This document shows positions 21,440-32,652 of a stretch of DNA of 64,000 nt, in pieces (the first letter of the stretch is position 1; every line of letters begins with the position of its first letter). The notes beneath the pieces are model-generated. The model had not been told where the DNA came from. It did no database searches and worked only from the letters and a program-made list of their open reading frames with translations. The DNA comes from Ephydatia muelleri (taxonomy: Eukaryota > Porifera > Demospongiae > Spongillida > Spongillidae), in NCBI GenBank assembly GCA_013339895.1, contig JABACO010000001.1:17504255-17568254 (forward strand), in the 5' to 3' direction. The position numbers and the translations under genes are program-made.

Positions 21440-22110
21440 CTTAGCACCTGTGGGCCAAGCTCCCCCCTCATCCTCAATACCACATTCTCTTCCATGTCCC
21501 TCCAATGGAATGCTCCCCTCCAACCCGACTATGTCATCACTGCCTAACCTTGCACCATCGAGTCCCCAGCCTTAAGTCCCAGTCAGAGATGTGGGCACCT
21601 CCTTCGACAGTAGGGGCCTGGCTACATTCAGCGGGCACATGTTCCTTTGTGGTTTTATTAACCAGGCCACAGTCCAGTTCCATGCCTACAACCCCAGCGG
21701 CATTCTCTTCTACCAGATCAACAGTGTAATAACTGACTTCCTGGGGGTGAAGATGCATGGCGGGTTGCCATGGTTAATATTTGATGTGGGCTCTGGACCA
21801 GCTGTCGTTGGATCCAACAGTACCAGAACCTTCATTGATGGTCAGTGGCACACTGTGAGCTTCAGAACTCATCAGTCATGTTGAGCTTGTACGTCGGTGC
21901 GAGTGTGGTACAGTCCCCTCCTGTGGGCAGTAACCTCTGTGATGGCCAGGGGCACGTGGTACTGTTTGAGCAGGCCTCCAATACCTTCTACGTCACCGTG
22001 GATACGGTGCACGCGGCGGCCATCACTGACGTGATTGTCCCACTGCTGATCATGAAAGTCTACTTTGAGGGATTTCCCAGCACACGAGCAGATATGGCAT
22101 TGCAACCCCT
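21440..22110 (+). pseudogene. Usherin-like FN3 start plus laminin G domain, frameshifted
   Basis: An FN3 beginning (PSSPLILNTTFSSMSLQWNA) at 21459-21540 is followed by a laminin-G-like region. This has GLATFSGHMFLCGFINQ and NPSGILFYQIN (first strands), then FIDGQWHTVSF (the conserved DGQWH motif), then after a frame change LYVGASVVQSPPVGSN and VYFEGFP (the usual GG/GFP end). Laminin G domains bind glycans and matrix proteins. The FN3-LamG-FN3 order matches the usherin family. At least two frame changes are present. Confidence 0.65.
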
Positions 22111-22275
22111 TACAGCATGTGTCTTATCCCCTCCTGAATGGTACCTCGGTGTGCGTGATTGTGTGTGTGTGCGTGTGTATGTGTGTGTCACTGACTGTGT
22201 ATACATTTACATGTATGTGTGATGTCATTGTGTGCATGCATGTGATGTCATCCTCTTTCCCCTCCTTCCCCCAGC

Positions 22276-22470
22276 ACCGGATGGATTTGATGCTGTGTCG
22301 GTGCAGAATGTGGGCTCCACCTACATCATTGTGTCTTGGGACTTGCCAACTCACAGTAATGGCATCCTCATCAACTTCAGTTTGTATTGCAATGGTGCTC
22401 TGGCGGGTGTCCTGCCCCTTACTGTGATCAGCTACAACACCACTGGCCTCCTCCCCTTCACTTTCTACAT
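22276..22470 (+). pseudogene. Usherin-like fibronectin type III segment (3)
   Basis: After a CTTCCCCCAG acceptor the frame reads APDGFDAVSVQNVGSTYIIV, SWDLPTHSNGILINFSLYC and LPFTFYMY, the A to F strands of an FN3 domain with the conserved tryptophan. It follows the laminin G region by about 160 bp. It is open, so this exon could still be functional if the upstream lesions are sequencing errors. Confidence 0.7.
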
Positions 22471-22726
22471 GTACATGTATGTCTTCTCTGCTACTGTGTG
22501 CAACATGCGCAAATAACAGTGTGCATGGTACATGTATATGATCTGTGCTCAGTACGTTATCTGCTGGACAGGTCCTCCAGTCACGCCCGCAGGCACTGCA
22601 CTCCAGTTGGAACATGGTGTTGGGCGTCATCAGTGCTGCAGCCAGCCTGCCCAGGTACATTGTGTACACTTCAATCACTTAGTTTGTGTTCCATCTTTCT
22701 TTGCTTTTATCCCTCTCTCCTCCTTC

Positions 22727-22998
22727 CTTTCTTTCTCTCCTGTCTCACCTACTCCCTCCCTCCCTCACTTTCTCACTCCCTCCCCCCCTCCCCCTTCCCT
22801 CCCCCCTTCATCCCCCCCTCCCCCCTCCCTCCCTCCCCCTCCCTCCCCCTCCCTCCTCCCTCCCTCCCCCCTCCCTCCCTCTCCCCTCCCTCCCTCCCCC
22901 CTCCCTCCCTCCCTCCCCCTCCCTCCCTCCCCCTCCCTCCCTCCCTCACCCTCCCTCCCTCCCTCACCCTCCCTCCCTCCCTCACTCCCTCTCTCCTG
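22727..22998. repeat. (CCCTCCCT)n polypyrimidine tract
   Basis: About 270 bp of CCCTCC/CCCCTCC repeats with few interruptions. A mirror-symmetric polypurine/polypyrimidine run of this length has known potential for triplex formation. Confidence 0.95.
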
Positions 22999-23079
22999 TC
23001 CTCCTGTAGTCATGTACATGTACACCAGCAGGGACATCTCTGGCGAAATTACACATACCATTTATCCTCCCTGTACTGA

Positions 23080-23385
23080 CTTGTTGGAGTCATGAATGTT
23101 TGGGGCAGTATGCTCCACTAGCAGAGAGGAGAGTTGTAGGAGAAGGGTGTAGTGTAGCCATGTACTATTAGCGTTGATATGGTATACTCAGTACTTCGTT
23201 GTTTATGTTGGCCTTGGGGCCTGACCACTACCACAAAACCCACAAGGGCAGTCCAAGGTGTACACAACCATTGTCCTGGCTAAAATGAATACCCATCTTG
23301 TGAGCTGTGTATACTTACCTTCACTTGATTGGCAGATAGTGTGGCAGATACCTTTACATGAAGATTGGATTTCTTGTGAAGGAGG

Positions 23386-23439
<54 letters not shown>

Positions 23440-24770
23440 TAAGTGGTAATGCCTGTGGTTATCTTATCTCACATCCATGGGAGGAGCTACACCTCTATGT
23501 AATGTTATCTGTGTACATGTACTGTAGGCACAAGCGCTTCCATACACTCTTTGACTTGTTGAAATATGGGTTGATGTCGAAGTACAATGTAATGTGCTCT
23601 TCCCTAGACCCTATGGAGGAGCTTACAGCCACTCCCCCATACCCCAGCTAGAGCAGGATGTTGGCATGGGTCATTTGTTCCCCCCCCCCCAACCCCTTCC
23701 ACAAACTGGAAATCCTGGATCCATCACTGAAATTGGATGTACTCTCTTGTCAGGATCAGCTGAACAGGATGCCCTTACAATGAAAGAGTCACCCCTCAAA
23801 AACTTGATACAGTTCTTCCTAAGGCCCCACCCATCATGGGGGTGATTGCAAATGACAAACGGTTTTTGCTGCCTCTATCTTTTGTTAGTTTTTGCTGCCT
23901 CTATCTTTTGTTTTCTGTATCAGTCCCTGCACCATCATCTTTTATTAAAATGCTTGACCCTTGCACCCACAACGTACATGTATTACATGTATGTGCTTGT
24001 TTACTCATTGTTACATATATGTGATTCAATGGCTGGGCACTGGACAACATCACCGCCCTGTTTACAGGTAGTAGCGCCAGGGCACAAAGAACATGAGGAG
24101 CCTCTAGCCATGTCCATCCCTAACCATTGGATGGAGAATTACAGTTCATTGGGTTCAAAGTTCAGGTCAAGACTAGGAGGTGTGACCAGTAGCCAGGATG
24201 CAGCATGAGGTGCTGACACAGAGAGCAGCCAAGCCTTGTCAGCAGGTGATGATGCTTTCAACAACAATGAGAACTGGGTCCTCTAGTTTTTTTGACAGTA
24301 CCCTTTAGTGGACAGGTGAGGCTGTGGTAGCATCCACAGATATTACTTCAGACAGGGAGATTATGCCTTATATTTGTGTCCCATAAAACAAATATCAGTC
24401 CTAACTCTCACCTTCGGAAGCAATTCTTTCCTTAAAACAAAAGCTTACATATAATTAAGTGGCCAGACAAGAAATAGGCCTGTGTGAAGTACTGAAATGA
24501 CTACAATTAAGCACACACTAATGTATCATTAGCTCCAATAGTCCTAAATCAAAGTTCAACTTGACTGTGACCTATTTTACATCTTGCAGCACTCTTTCAG
24601 GCAGGAGCATGCCGAATAGTTCAAGAGAGCTGACACTGAATCACCAACATGGTTCTTCCATCAGTGAGTCTCTACAAGGCTGAGAAGACATGAAGATCAA
24701 GAACATAACATATATACATGTACATAAAACACATACATACATGTACATACACATACATGTATGCACACAT
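23080..24770. other. No gene recognised; GT repeat and hAT-end-like patch
   Basis: Contains a (GT)n run at about 23387-23440 and, at 23605-23670, a stretch similar to the right subterminal part of the hAT element (GAGCTTACAGC then CTCCCCCATACCCC, ending in GGGTCAT). ACATGTACAT-type repeats occur near 24715-24760. No coding exon is recognised. Confidence 0.5.
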
Positions 24771-24781
24771 ATTTATATATA

Positions 24782-25322
24782 TGGGATGTGGAAACTGCCC
24801 TCAAAATTCCCTTGCGTTTGAATCGCTATAACTTCCAAACGGTTAAGGCTATTGACTTCTTATTCTCAACACTTCATACTACACCATTTCTGTATGGTGA
24901 AATACGTTTTGGGGTATTGCAATGTATGATACCCCACTAGGTTCAAACCCGCCAAATACCTTTCGGTTCTCCTGTAATCATATCGCTTTTAAAATTCGGT
25001 TTGTGGGTACATACCTATCGCGGCAAATTGTGTCCTGCCATATCAAGCGGGAAAATGTGCATGTAGGGACCTCTCTATTTACAAACCAAAATTGAAGCGA
25101 TTTGATTACTCCTACCGAAAGTTATGGTAGGTTTGAACCCGGTGGAGTATTGGACATTGCGATACTTGCACAGTCAAGTGCAAGGCCCCCAAAATGTATG
25201 AAGTGTTGAAAATAGGAAGTCGATAGCGTTAATAATTCGGAAGTTATAATGATTCAAACACAAAGACATTTTATACAGTCATGTATTATATGCGATGGGC
25301 TGTTTTCGTGGAAACTGTCCCA
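24782..25322. mobile_element. Palindromic foldback element, degraded third copy
   Basis: Ends TGGGATGTGGAAACTG and CAGTTTCC-like reverse complement, flanked by TATA at 24778-24781 and 25323-25326. Internally it shares with the 12.5-14.1 kb copies the blocks GAATCGCTATAACTTCC, ACACTTCATACTACACC, GGTTCAAACCC and GAAGCGATTTGATTACTCCT in mirrored order. At 541 bp it lacks the central part. Confidence 0.85.
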
Positions 25323-25767
25323 TATACATGTACATGCATGTACATACACATATGGGGCAGAGAAAACATGGTAGTTTTCAAATGTTATAGTTGACACAAA
25401 TCTTATGCACCTCAACTTAAAGTCAGACTAACTGCTGCAAAGTTAAAAGTGTGGAATCTTTAATAAGGGATTACTTTTCAATGGGAAAGGTCAATAAAGT
25501 GCGTACCGCCAGTGTATGACTGCTATTGTACATTTGATGCTTCCACTGTTTGTACCAGACGTTACCATACATGTAGATAGTTTAGAGATCTATATGTGTA
25601 AGCTCTTATCAGGCCCATAGCCAGGGGGAGATTCCCCCATCCCTCCCCCCCGTTCGATGCTTGAAACTTCCGCCTCTTCTAGATATGGTACATGTACTTA
25701 TAAAAATGCATCAGGCCCGAAGGTGTCTCGCTTTTCGTATTTGGCCCCCCCCCCCCCCCCCCCCTCG

Positions 25768-25917
25768 TGTTTATGGTGTATACATAGGGGAGGGGCTAGA
25801 CGTGTGATCACGTGCAGAGTAGAGATTGGTATTTTTGGTGTTGTGGACACGCGGACATGAATATCTGAGTTCATCCAAACACTGGCCAACTGTACAGCGC
25901 AGGGCTAACTAGAAACA
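25768..25917 (+). repeat. 5' LTR of gypsy element 1 (150 bp)
   Basis: Begins TGTTTATGG and ends GAAACA. It is the same length as the 3' LTR at 30114-30263 and I noticed one substitution between them (GACATGAAT versus GACATTAAT). Flanked by the 5-bp duplication CCTCG (25763-25767 and 30264-30268). Confidence 0.95.
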
Positions 25918-25937
25918 TGGTGTCAGAAGTGGGATTC
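25918..25937 (+). promoter_or_regulatory. Primer-binding site of gypsy element 1
   Basis: TGGTGTCAGAAGTGGGATTC begins directly after the 5' LTR. It is complementary to a CCA-terminated tRNA 3' end, and by memory it fits tRNA-Leu. The tRNA identity is not checked. Confidence 0.7.
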
Positions 25938-25975
25938 TACTGACAAGAAAGTGATAACGTGAAACCCAAGCGCGA

Positions 25976-28900
25976 ATGGAAAAGTACCTGGCACCGGAGC
26001 CTATAGGGGAAGGCGACCTCCACGACCAATGGCGGCGCTTTAAACGAGAATTTACCCAGTTCCTGACAGCCGTCGGGAAAGGGTCAGCAGATGAAAAGGT
26101 AAAACTAGCCATGTTCCTCCGAACGGTGGGTCCACGTGTTAACGATATGTACGAGACGATGCGGTTCGAGGAGGGTGAGGATTCCAACAGTTTCAAGGTG
26201 GTAGTGGGCAAGCTCGACAACGCTTGTGCTAGACGGACCAGCAAACACATCATTAGAGACAAGTTTTTTCAGTTGAAACAAGAAGGCAAGAGTATCGACC
26301 ATTTCGTAATGGAAATGAGAAAGCAGGTAAACGACTGCCAGTTTGGCGAATTGAAAGATGATCTGATGCTGCATGTGCTCATACGGGGAGTGGACAGTGA
26401 TAGGATGCGACGGCGATTGTTCGAGACCGAAAGGCTAGATTTGACCAGCGCAATCCGAATGTGCCAAACTATGGAGTCCACTGCCAACGACTTGCAACTA
26501 TTAACAGCGACCAAACCTACAGAAAGCGAGGAAAGCGTGGCAGCCCTTGGAGTGAAAGGTGGTGAAGAGCGGTTGCGACCAGAAGAGTCTAACAGAGAGA
26601 ACACATCCAAACGGGGTTTTAGTCAGGGTGCCAGGCGGGGGCCGGGAGACCGGGTATGCTCTAGATGTGGACTATCGCATCGACCGCGCCAGTGTCCAGC
26701 CTACGGAAGGAAGTGTGCCAAATGTAATGGTCCTAACCATTTTGCAAGAATGTGCTCGTTGGGCCGCCCTACACATTTAGTACAAGAGGACAGGACTCGG
26801 TCTGCGTCTGGCTCTGATGATGACTATGTGTGTTTGATTTCGGTGGAGAAAGTGGGTAAAAAGCTTCTTGCGAAAGTGCCCTTTATGGTCAAGGGTAGAA
26901 ACCGGACTATTGTATGTCAGCTGGACACCGCGGCCTCGTGCAATGTGTTGGCAGCATCTGACTACCGCAGACTCGGCAGCCCAGGACTGGGGAAGAGCCA
27001 GACAACCCTTACAATGTATGATGGCACTGTGAGGAGGTCCATGGGGAGATGGCGGACACAGGTGTACAACAGGCAAGAAGAGCTGACGTGGTTGGACTTT
27101 GAGGTGCTGGAAACCAAACACCACACTTTGCTGTCACTCGATACCTGCATCAGCCTGAGCCTACTATCATACGAAACCGAGTCTGTCTGCCTTGCGGAGG
27201 CTACCCAGAATATGTCCAAGGAGGTTCTCCTGAGGGATTACGAGGACGTCTTTACAGGTGTCGGCTGCCTTCAAGGAGAATACGACATGGTATTGGACCA
27301 GTCCATTCCCCCAGTACAGAATGGGCCCAGGAAGATAACACATGTGATGCGAAGAGCAGTAACTGAGAAACTACAAGCCATGGAGAAAGATGGGCTAATC
27401 ACAAGAGTAGACACCCCAACACCCTGGATTAGTAACCTGACGGCAGTGTGGAAGCCTGACAAGGTTCAAGTCAGAGTATGTCTGGATCCTCGGGATCTCA
27501 ACACTGCTATCAAGAGGAATCATTTCCACATGCCCACTCTAGATGACGTGCTGCCCACTCTGAACAAAGCCAAGGTTTTCTGCCTGCTTGACGTGAAGGA
27601 TGGGTTTATGCACATCAAGTTGACAGAACGCAGTAGTTTCTTGACCACTTTTTGGGGTCCACAAGGCCGTTATAGGTGGCTGAGACTACCTTTTGGCATC
27701 TCTTCAGCACCGGAGGAGTTCCAGCGCAGGCTGCAGGCAGCCTTGCATGGTATTGATGGTGTGGCGGTTGTGGCCGATGATGTGTTAGTGTATGGAACCG
27801 GTGAGCGAGAAGAGGAAGCACGTCGCAAGCATGATGAGGCTCTGGTACACCTCCTGAGACGCGCTCGACAGTGCAATATCAAGTTCAACAAGCAAAAGCT
27901 GCGTCTACACATGTCAGAGCTACTGTATATTGGCCATCAGATCTCCAAAGAGGGTGTGAGGCCTGACCCAGCCAAAGTTAGAGCTATAAAGGGAATGGCT
28001 GCCCCGGAATCAGCGTCCGACGTACGGCGTTTCTTAGGTATGTGTAACTACCTGTCCAGGTTCATTCACAACCTCTCACAAGCAAGTGAGCCACTTCGAC
28101 GGCTTACGGAAGGGGAGGCTGAGTTTCATTGGGGACCCACTGAGCGGGCAGCGTTTGAAGAAGTGAAGAGTCTCATCAGTACCGATCAAACCTTGACCTT
28201 CTATGATGTGGCAAAACCAGTGGTCATCCAGTGTGACGCAAGCACCAAGGGGCTAGGGGCAACGCTGCTCCAAGAGGGACGACCCATTGCCTCAGCATCG
28301 AGATCCCTGTCCAAAAGTGAAAAGAATTACGTGGCCATTGAGTTGGAGTGTTTGGCCATTGTGTTTGCGTGTCGGAAGTTCGACCAATACATTTATGGAA
28401 AGAAGACGCGGGTCGAAACAGATCATAAACCACTGGAGGTTATAACAAAAAAATCTATCCTGGTAGCACCTAGACGACTGCAACGTATGTTGCTGTCCCT
28501 GCAGCGGTATGACCTGGACATAAAGTACTGTCCAGGAGAACAACAGGTGATTGCTGACACCCTGTCCCGGCTGCCAGCAGAGGTCCCAAAGACTGAGGAG
28601 CTGACCAGACAGGAAGTATTTCAACTGACAATGGCAGAACAGGAAGCACGGGAGTTGGAGGTAATTGATGAGCGTGAATTTCTGCAGGTACGAGATCAAA
28701 GGCTGGTGGAGATCCAGAAAGCAGCAATGATGGATCTAGAACAGAAAACCTTAATGCAGGTTATTACTCAAGGATGGCCCACCACTATTCAAGAGGCGCC
28801 CATCTTGGCCAGGAAGTACTGGAACTTTCGTGAGACCCTAACAGTGCAGGACGGCCTTATCTATAAAGGTGGTCAGGTAGTTGTACCTGAATCGAGGAGG

Positions 28901-30067
28901 GCTGACTGTTTAACCCGACTGCACGCTAGCCACATGGGCTCAGAGTCAACCCTACGGCGGGCACGAGATGCTTTGTACTGGCCAAACATGGCCAAAGACA
29001 TCATTTCCATGACCGCACAGTGTCGAGCTTGTGAGGAGGATGGCATCGCGCAACCTACAGAGGAATATCGAGCACATGCAATACCCAAACTGCCCTGGGG
29101 AAAAGTTGGGATGGACTTGTTCCAATGTAAAGGAAGAGACTACCTGATAGTAGTTGATTATTTGACAGACTTCTTTGAAGTCTCTAACCTGTCGAACACC
29201 CTAGCGGTCACTGTAGTCCAAGCCGCAAAACGGCAGTTCTCAAGGCATGGCATTCCCTTAGTTGTTCAGACGGATGGAGGACCACAGTTCATGTCGTCAG
29301 AGTTTCAGGCCTTCGCAAAGTCATGGGACTTCCAGCACACTGTCTCGTCACCTTACCACAGCCAGTCAAATGGCAAGGCAGAAGCAGCTGTCAAAATTGC
29401 CAAGAGGATCTTCAAGAGGAGTTCTGATCCGTACTTAGCCCTGCTTGAATGGCGCAATACCCCAACCGTTGGGTTGGGAGCAAGTCCGTGCCAACGTTTG
29501 TTTAGTAGGAGAACTCGAGGCGCAGTGCCAACAAGCAGTGCCAAACTCAAGCAGGAACCTCAGGTAAAAATGTGGGAGAAGAAGACGGGAAGACAGAGGC
29601 AGATTCAGGCACAGCAGAGCGGGAAGGGCCACAGATTGCCTCCTTTGCAGTACGGAGAACCTGTACTGGTACAGGATTTACGGGCTAGTAAGACCAAGTG
29701 GCTGAGAGGTCGATGTGTGGACCAGTTAACTGAGCGTTCTTATACAGTGGACGTGGATGGACAACTGGTTCATCGAAACAGACAGTTCATAAGGCCCTCA
29801 AGTCATGTGCCAGAGCACCCGGTGGGAGAAGATCTAGTTGATGACCCACGGGAGACAGGCCCGGAGCACCCAAGGGACTCTGAGCTGAGGCAGCAGGCCC
29901 CTAGCAGTCCACAGGGAGTACAAGCCAGCAGTCAGCCGGCCCCTAGCAGCCCACCGATAATTCAAGCCAGCAATCAGCCAGTTGACCCCACAAGACAACC
30001 TCGGACCACACGTAGCGGCCGGGTCATTCGAGAGCCAGAACGGTTTCGGAATTTTGTGAAACTGTAG
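25976..30067 (+). CDS. Ty3/gypsy Gag-Pol polyprotein, intact single frame
   Basis: A 1,363-residue frame holds, in order: a Gag-like N-terminal region; two zinc knuckles (about residues 226-260, CSRCGLSHRPRQC and CAKCNGPNHFARMC); an aspartic protease with DTAAS near 315; reverse transcriptase with LDVKDGF and the catalytic ADDVLVYG near 600; RNase H (CDASTKGLG near 751, then ETDHKPLE); an HHCC integrase zinc domain near 982; and the integrase core with D near 1045, TDGGPQF near 1098 and E within SNGKAEAA near 1132. The retrotransposon copies itself through RNA and inserts as DNA. No stops, frameshifts or envelope gene are seen. Gag and Pol are fused in one frame, so no frameshift signal is needed. 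Nearly identical LTRs point to a young copy. Confidence 0.95.
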   Translation: MEKYLAPEPIGEGDLHDQWRRFKREFTQFLTAVGKGSADEKVKLAMFLRTVGPRVNDMYETMRFEEGEDSNSFKVVVGKLDNACARRTSKHIIRDKFFQLKQEGKSIDHFVMEMRKQVNDCQFGELKDDLMLHVLIRGVDSDRMRRRLFETERLDLTSAIRMCQTMESTANDLQLLTATKPTESEESVAALGVKGGEERLRPEESNRENTSKRGFSQGARRGPGDRVCSRCGLSHRPRQCPAYGRKCAKCNGPNHFARMCSLGRPTHLVQEDRTRSASGSDDDYVCLISVEKVGKKLLAKVPFMVKGRNRTIVCQLDTAASCNVLAASDYRRLGSPGLGKSQTTLTMYDGTVRRSMGRWRTQVYNRQEELTWLDFEVLETKHHTLLSLDTCISLSLLSYETESVCLAEATQNMSKEVLLRDYEDVFTGVGCLQGEYDMVLDQSIPPVQNGPRKITHVMRRAVTEKLQAMEKDGLITRVDTPTPWISNLTAVWKPDKVQVRVCLDPRDLNTAIKRNHFHMPTLDDVLPTLNKAKVFCLLDVKDGFMHIKLTERSSFLTTFWGPQGRYRWLRLPFGISSAPEEFQRRLQAALHGIDGVAVVADDVLVYGTGEREEEARRKHDEALVHLLRRARQCNIKFNKQKLRLHMSELLYIGHQISKEGVRPDPAKVRAIKGMAAPESASDVRRFLGMCNYLSRFIHNLSQASEPLRRLTEGEAEFHWGPTERAAFEEVKSLISTDQTLTFYDVAKPVVIQCDASTKGLGATLLQEGRPIASASRSLSKSEKNYVAIELECLAIVFACRKFDQYIYGKKTRVETDHKPLEVITKKSILVAPRRLQRMLLSLQRYDLDIKYCPGEQQVIADTLSRLPAEVPKTEELTRQEVFQLTMAEQEARELEVIDEREFLQVRDQRLVEIQKAAMMDLEQKTLMQVITQGWPTTIQEAPILARKYWNFRETLTVQDGLIYKGGQVVVPESRRADCLTRLHASHMGSESTLRRARDALYWPNMAKDIISMTAQCRACEEDGIAQPTEEYRAHAIPKLPWGKVGMDLFQCKGRDYLIVVDYLTDFFEVSNLSNTLAVTVVQAAKRQFSRHGIPLVVQTDGGPQFMSSEFQAFAKSWDFQHTVSSPYHSQSNGKAEAAVKIAKRIFKRSSDPYLALLEWRNTPTVGLGASPCQRLFSRRTRGAVPTSSAKLKQEPQVKMWEKKTGRQRQIQAQQSGKGHRLPPLQYGEPVLVQDLRASKTKWLRGRCVDQLTERSYTVDVDGQLVHRNRQFIRPSSHVPEHPVGEDLVDDPRETGPEHPRDSELRQQAPSSPQGVQASSQPAPSSPPIIQASNQPVDPTRQPRTTRSGRVIREPERFRNFVKL

Positions 30068-30100
30068 TGTCACTACTTGTGTCGTCACTTTGTGTAAATA

Positions 30101-30113
30101 TAGAGGGGGGGGA
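30101..30113 (+). promoter_or_regulatory. Polypurine tract of gypsy element 1
   Basis: AGAGGGGGGGGA lies immediately before the 3' LTR, the expected position of the plus-strand DNA primer. Confidence 0.8.
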
Positions 30114-30263
30114 TGTTTATGGTGTATACATAGGGGAGGGGCTAGACGTGTGATCACGTGCAGAGTAGAGATTGGTATTTTTGGTGTTGTGGACACGCGG
30201 ACATTAATATCTGAGTTCATCCAAACACTGGCCAACTGTACAGCGCAGGGCTAACTAGAAACA
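30114..30263 (+). repeat. 3' LTR of gypsy element 1 (150 bp)
   Basis: Near-identical partner of 25768-25917, followed by the target duplication CCTCG. Confidence 0.95.
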
Positions 30264-30303
30264 CCTCGTATTTGGGCCAATGCTTTCAGAAGTATTAATC
30301 AAT

Positions 30304-30304
<1 letters not shown>

Positions 30305-30336
<32 letters not shown>
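30305..30336. repeat. Poly-C homopolymer (32 bases)
   Basis: An uninterrupted C run inside the right half of the TIR element. Similar runs occur at 25745-25764, 31964-31997, about 973-988 and 46357-46368. Lengths in raw sequence of such runs are unreliable. Confidence 0.9.
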
Positions 30337-30337
<1 letters not shown>

Positions 30338-30366
30338 CCTAACTTCCTGGCTACGGGCCTGCTTAT

Positions 30367-31961
30367 ATATTACAGTTGCACAACCATTTAGCCTATTACG
30401 GACGTAGCTACTGTAATCATGTACGTGTCACATTCATGCTAACCTAGGACTCTGAGACTTGCAAGATGCTTCCGTAAGAAGACTGGTTGGTTGTCATGCC
30501 CAGGCACTCCTGTGTCGATTCTATAAGTGGCAAACTCCTCTGTGTAATCGCCATCTCCGTCTTTGCAGCATATAATCCCAATTAGTGCCCACTCTTACAA
30601 GGGGTCATGCTAAGTCAGTATAGGTCATTAATACAAAATCAAAAAACAACCAGGTCTGGGCACGGCTGACTGACGATAGGGTGGCACGTGATGATCGTGG
30701 TAGGCACATTGAATTTGGGGGTGTATCTCACTAACCATTCAAGGGAAGTGCGATTTGAAGGCCCTAAGCTCTGAAAAAATAATGATAAATAAGTTCATTG
30801 ATTACTCTCATGTAATCCGTGAGCAGGTAAGGAAAATATCATTTGGTTTGGAAACTATTGATGACTGAATAAGGAAATGAGAAAAAATGAATGGACATTG
30901 GAAACCTTGCATAATTAATGTGGAAGTGCGGATATAGGTACTTAAGTTCCGAAAAACTACACAAAATACGTCAACTAGTCCCCACATTGCAAATCCGAGA
31001 GCAGCTAGTCAATATTTGGTTTTTTTCTGCAGTTAGCTGCAGTTTTCTGAATGCGTCCATACATTTTCTATGGACATTGAATTACGCAATGACCGAATAC
31101 CGCGTAATCCTTTTGACCGCCAATTTCTCGATATGAAGCTTTTAGAAGATATAAAATTAGTTTTGGCCTTGGAACACTGTACAGTTGTCAGGTTTTGCCA
31201 ACCCTACTGGTAAGATTGTGGTTTCTCCAAAAGCACGCCGTTTTGTGACATGGAACCAAAGTGAAACAGTTATTTTTGTCCATCGCGACAAAGATAAGTT
31301 ATCCGGTTGTCTGCTAATCCCTATGTAACAATTTTTGAGTACATCTTTTAGCTAAGTACAAGATTTTAAATGTGGGGCTCTATCGTTGTATCATTTAAAA
31401 GAAGCAGTATTCAACCCACATTCAACGGTTTGATGTCTGGTGGTCAGTCGTACAGACGCAGGCCCGTTGAGAGCCAGGTTGGGACCCGGGGAAGCGGGGG
31501 CCCCCCTGGCCCTGTAGGCTGAAACTATCAGCGATAATCTATGCGATATCTCTGCTACTATGCATTGTTCTAAAACATGCAGGCTGAAAGATTAATGGAC
31601 TAACGATTTTATCTCAGTGCGAAACGTTCGTCCGGCGCTGCGACTTTAGAATATAATCGACAAATTAATGACGATTAAAAGCCTACATGTACATGCATTA
31701 CCAAATGAAAAAGCTCCAATGAAAAGTATAAATACAAACTATAGACTATAGCGGTGTTCAGTGACTGCCGATAGACTATAGCTAGTTATATGTCTGTACT
31801 ACGATATTTTTTTCCCATGTGCGTGAGGATTGTGCAATACAGACTAACAGTGGCAGACTGGCAGTGAGTGAAAAATTCAGTGCTCGATGGAAGACGAAAG
31901 GGTCGTCGCACACAATTAGAAAAGAAAATTATTCTCAGGGATCGCGGAGCCCGGGGTAGTG

Positions 31962-31999
<38 letters not shown>

Positions 32000-32640
32000 T
32001 CGACGGCACTTTACATGCGCCGTTTCAAGGGCGGGTGGGATTTGCGCATGTACAAGCTTGCTGTACTCAAAAGCTAGCTCACTCTCGAGTATTTAGCCCA
32101 AAACCCATGGCCCAACCAACAGCTTTGGCTTGGCACACATCTAGCACACGAGTTCTCTTGTTGCATATATCACACACATCTTTTCTGATTATACACACAC
32201 CATTGGTTTATAGTAATAAAGTCTTGAGACAAGCCATCAATTATTTTAGAAGTGTTCATTAATACGGCCTCTCAGTGTTAACATTTATGATTTTGCTCTA
32301 AACTGATTGTATCTTTATACTTCAAAAGTCCATGATTACACTTGGTGTAGTTTTCTTTATGGAACTATGGGGTCATTTTAGCATGATTCCAACACAGATC
32401 ATTGGTAACTACTTAGGTTTTATTTTTATTTTTAGGAACCACACCCATCAAACCCAAAGCTAGAAAACTAACCAAACAAGCATTGTTAAAAGAACACTGA
32501 GCAAATCCACTGAGCAAACAGTCAGACCGGCGGCTTACAATAACACACACCAACGGAGCTACACACACTACAATCTAATAAAATCCATACAAGAAAAAAA
32601 CTGAAGGGGGGAAGAAACAAAGTTTTGAATCAAAATGAAA
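30367..32640. other. No gene recognised; second poly-C run
   Basis: AT-rich sequence. A 34-base C run lies at 31964-31997. CAGGCCCGTTGAGAGCCAGG near 31462 resembles the TIR family of 25610 but no matching partner was found. The last part (from about 32460) is probably the 3' untranslated region of the DD3-3-like gene. Confidence 0.4.
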
Positions 32641-32652
32641 ACAGAAACGAAG

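Larger units (their letters stand above)
25610..30361. mobile_element. Small TIR element split by the gypsy insertion
   Basis: CAGGCCCATAGCCAGG at 25610-25625 is the reverse complement, with one mismatch, of CCTGGCTACGGGCCTG at 30346-30361. CTTAT flanks both sides (25605-25609 and 30362-30366). Removing the gypsy element leaves roughly 250 bp with long C runs inside (25745-25764, 30305-30336). The same right end occurs at 173-188. A CAGG terminus resembles hAT-type MITEs, though the visible duplication is 5 bp rather than 8. Confidence 0.75.
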
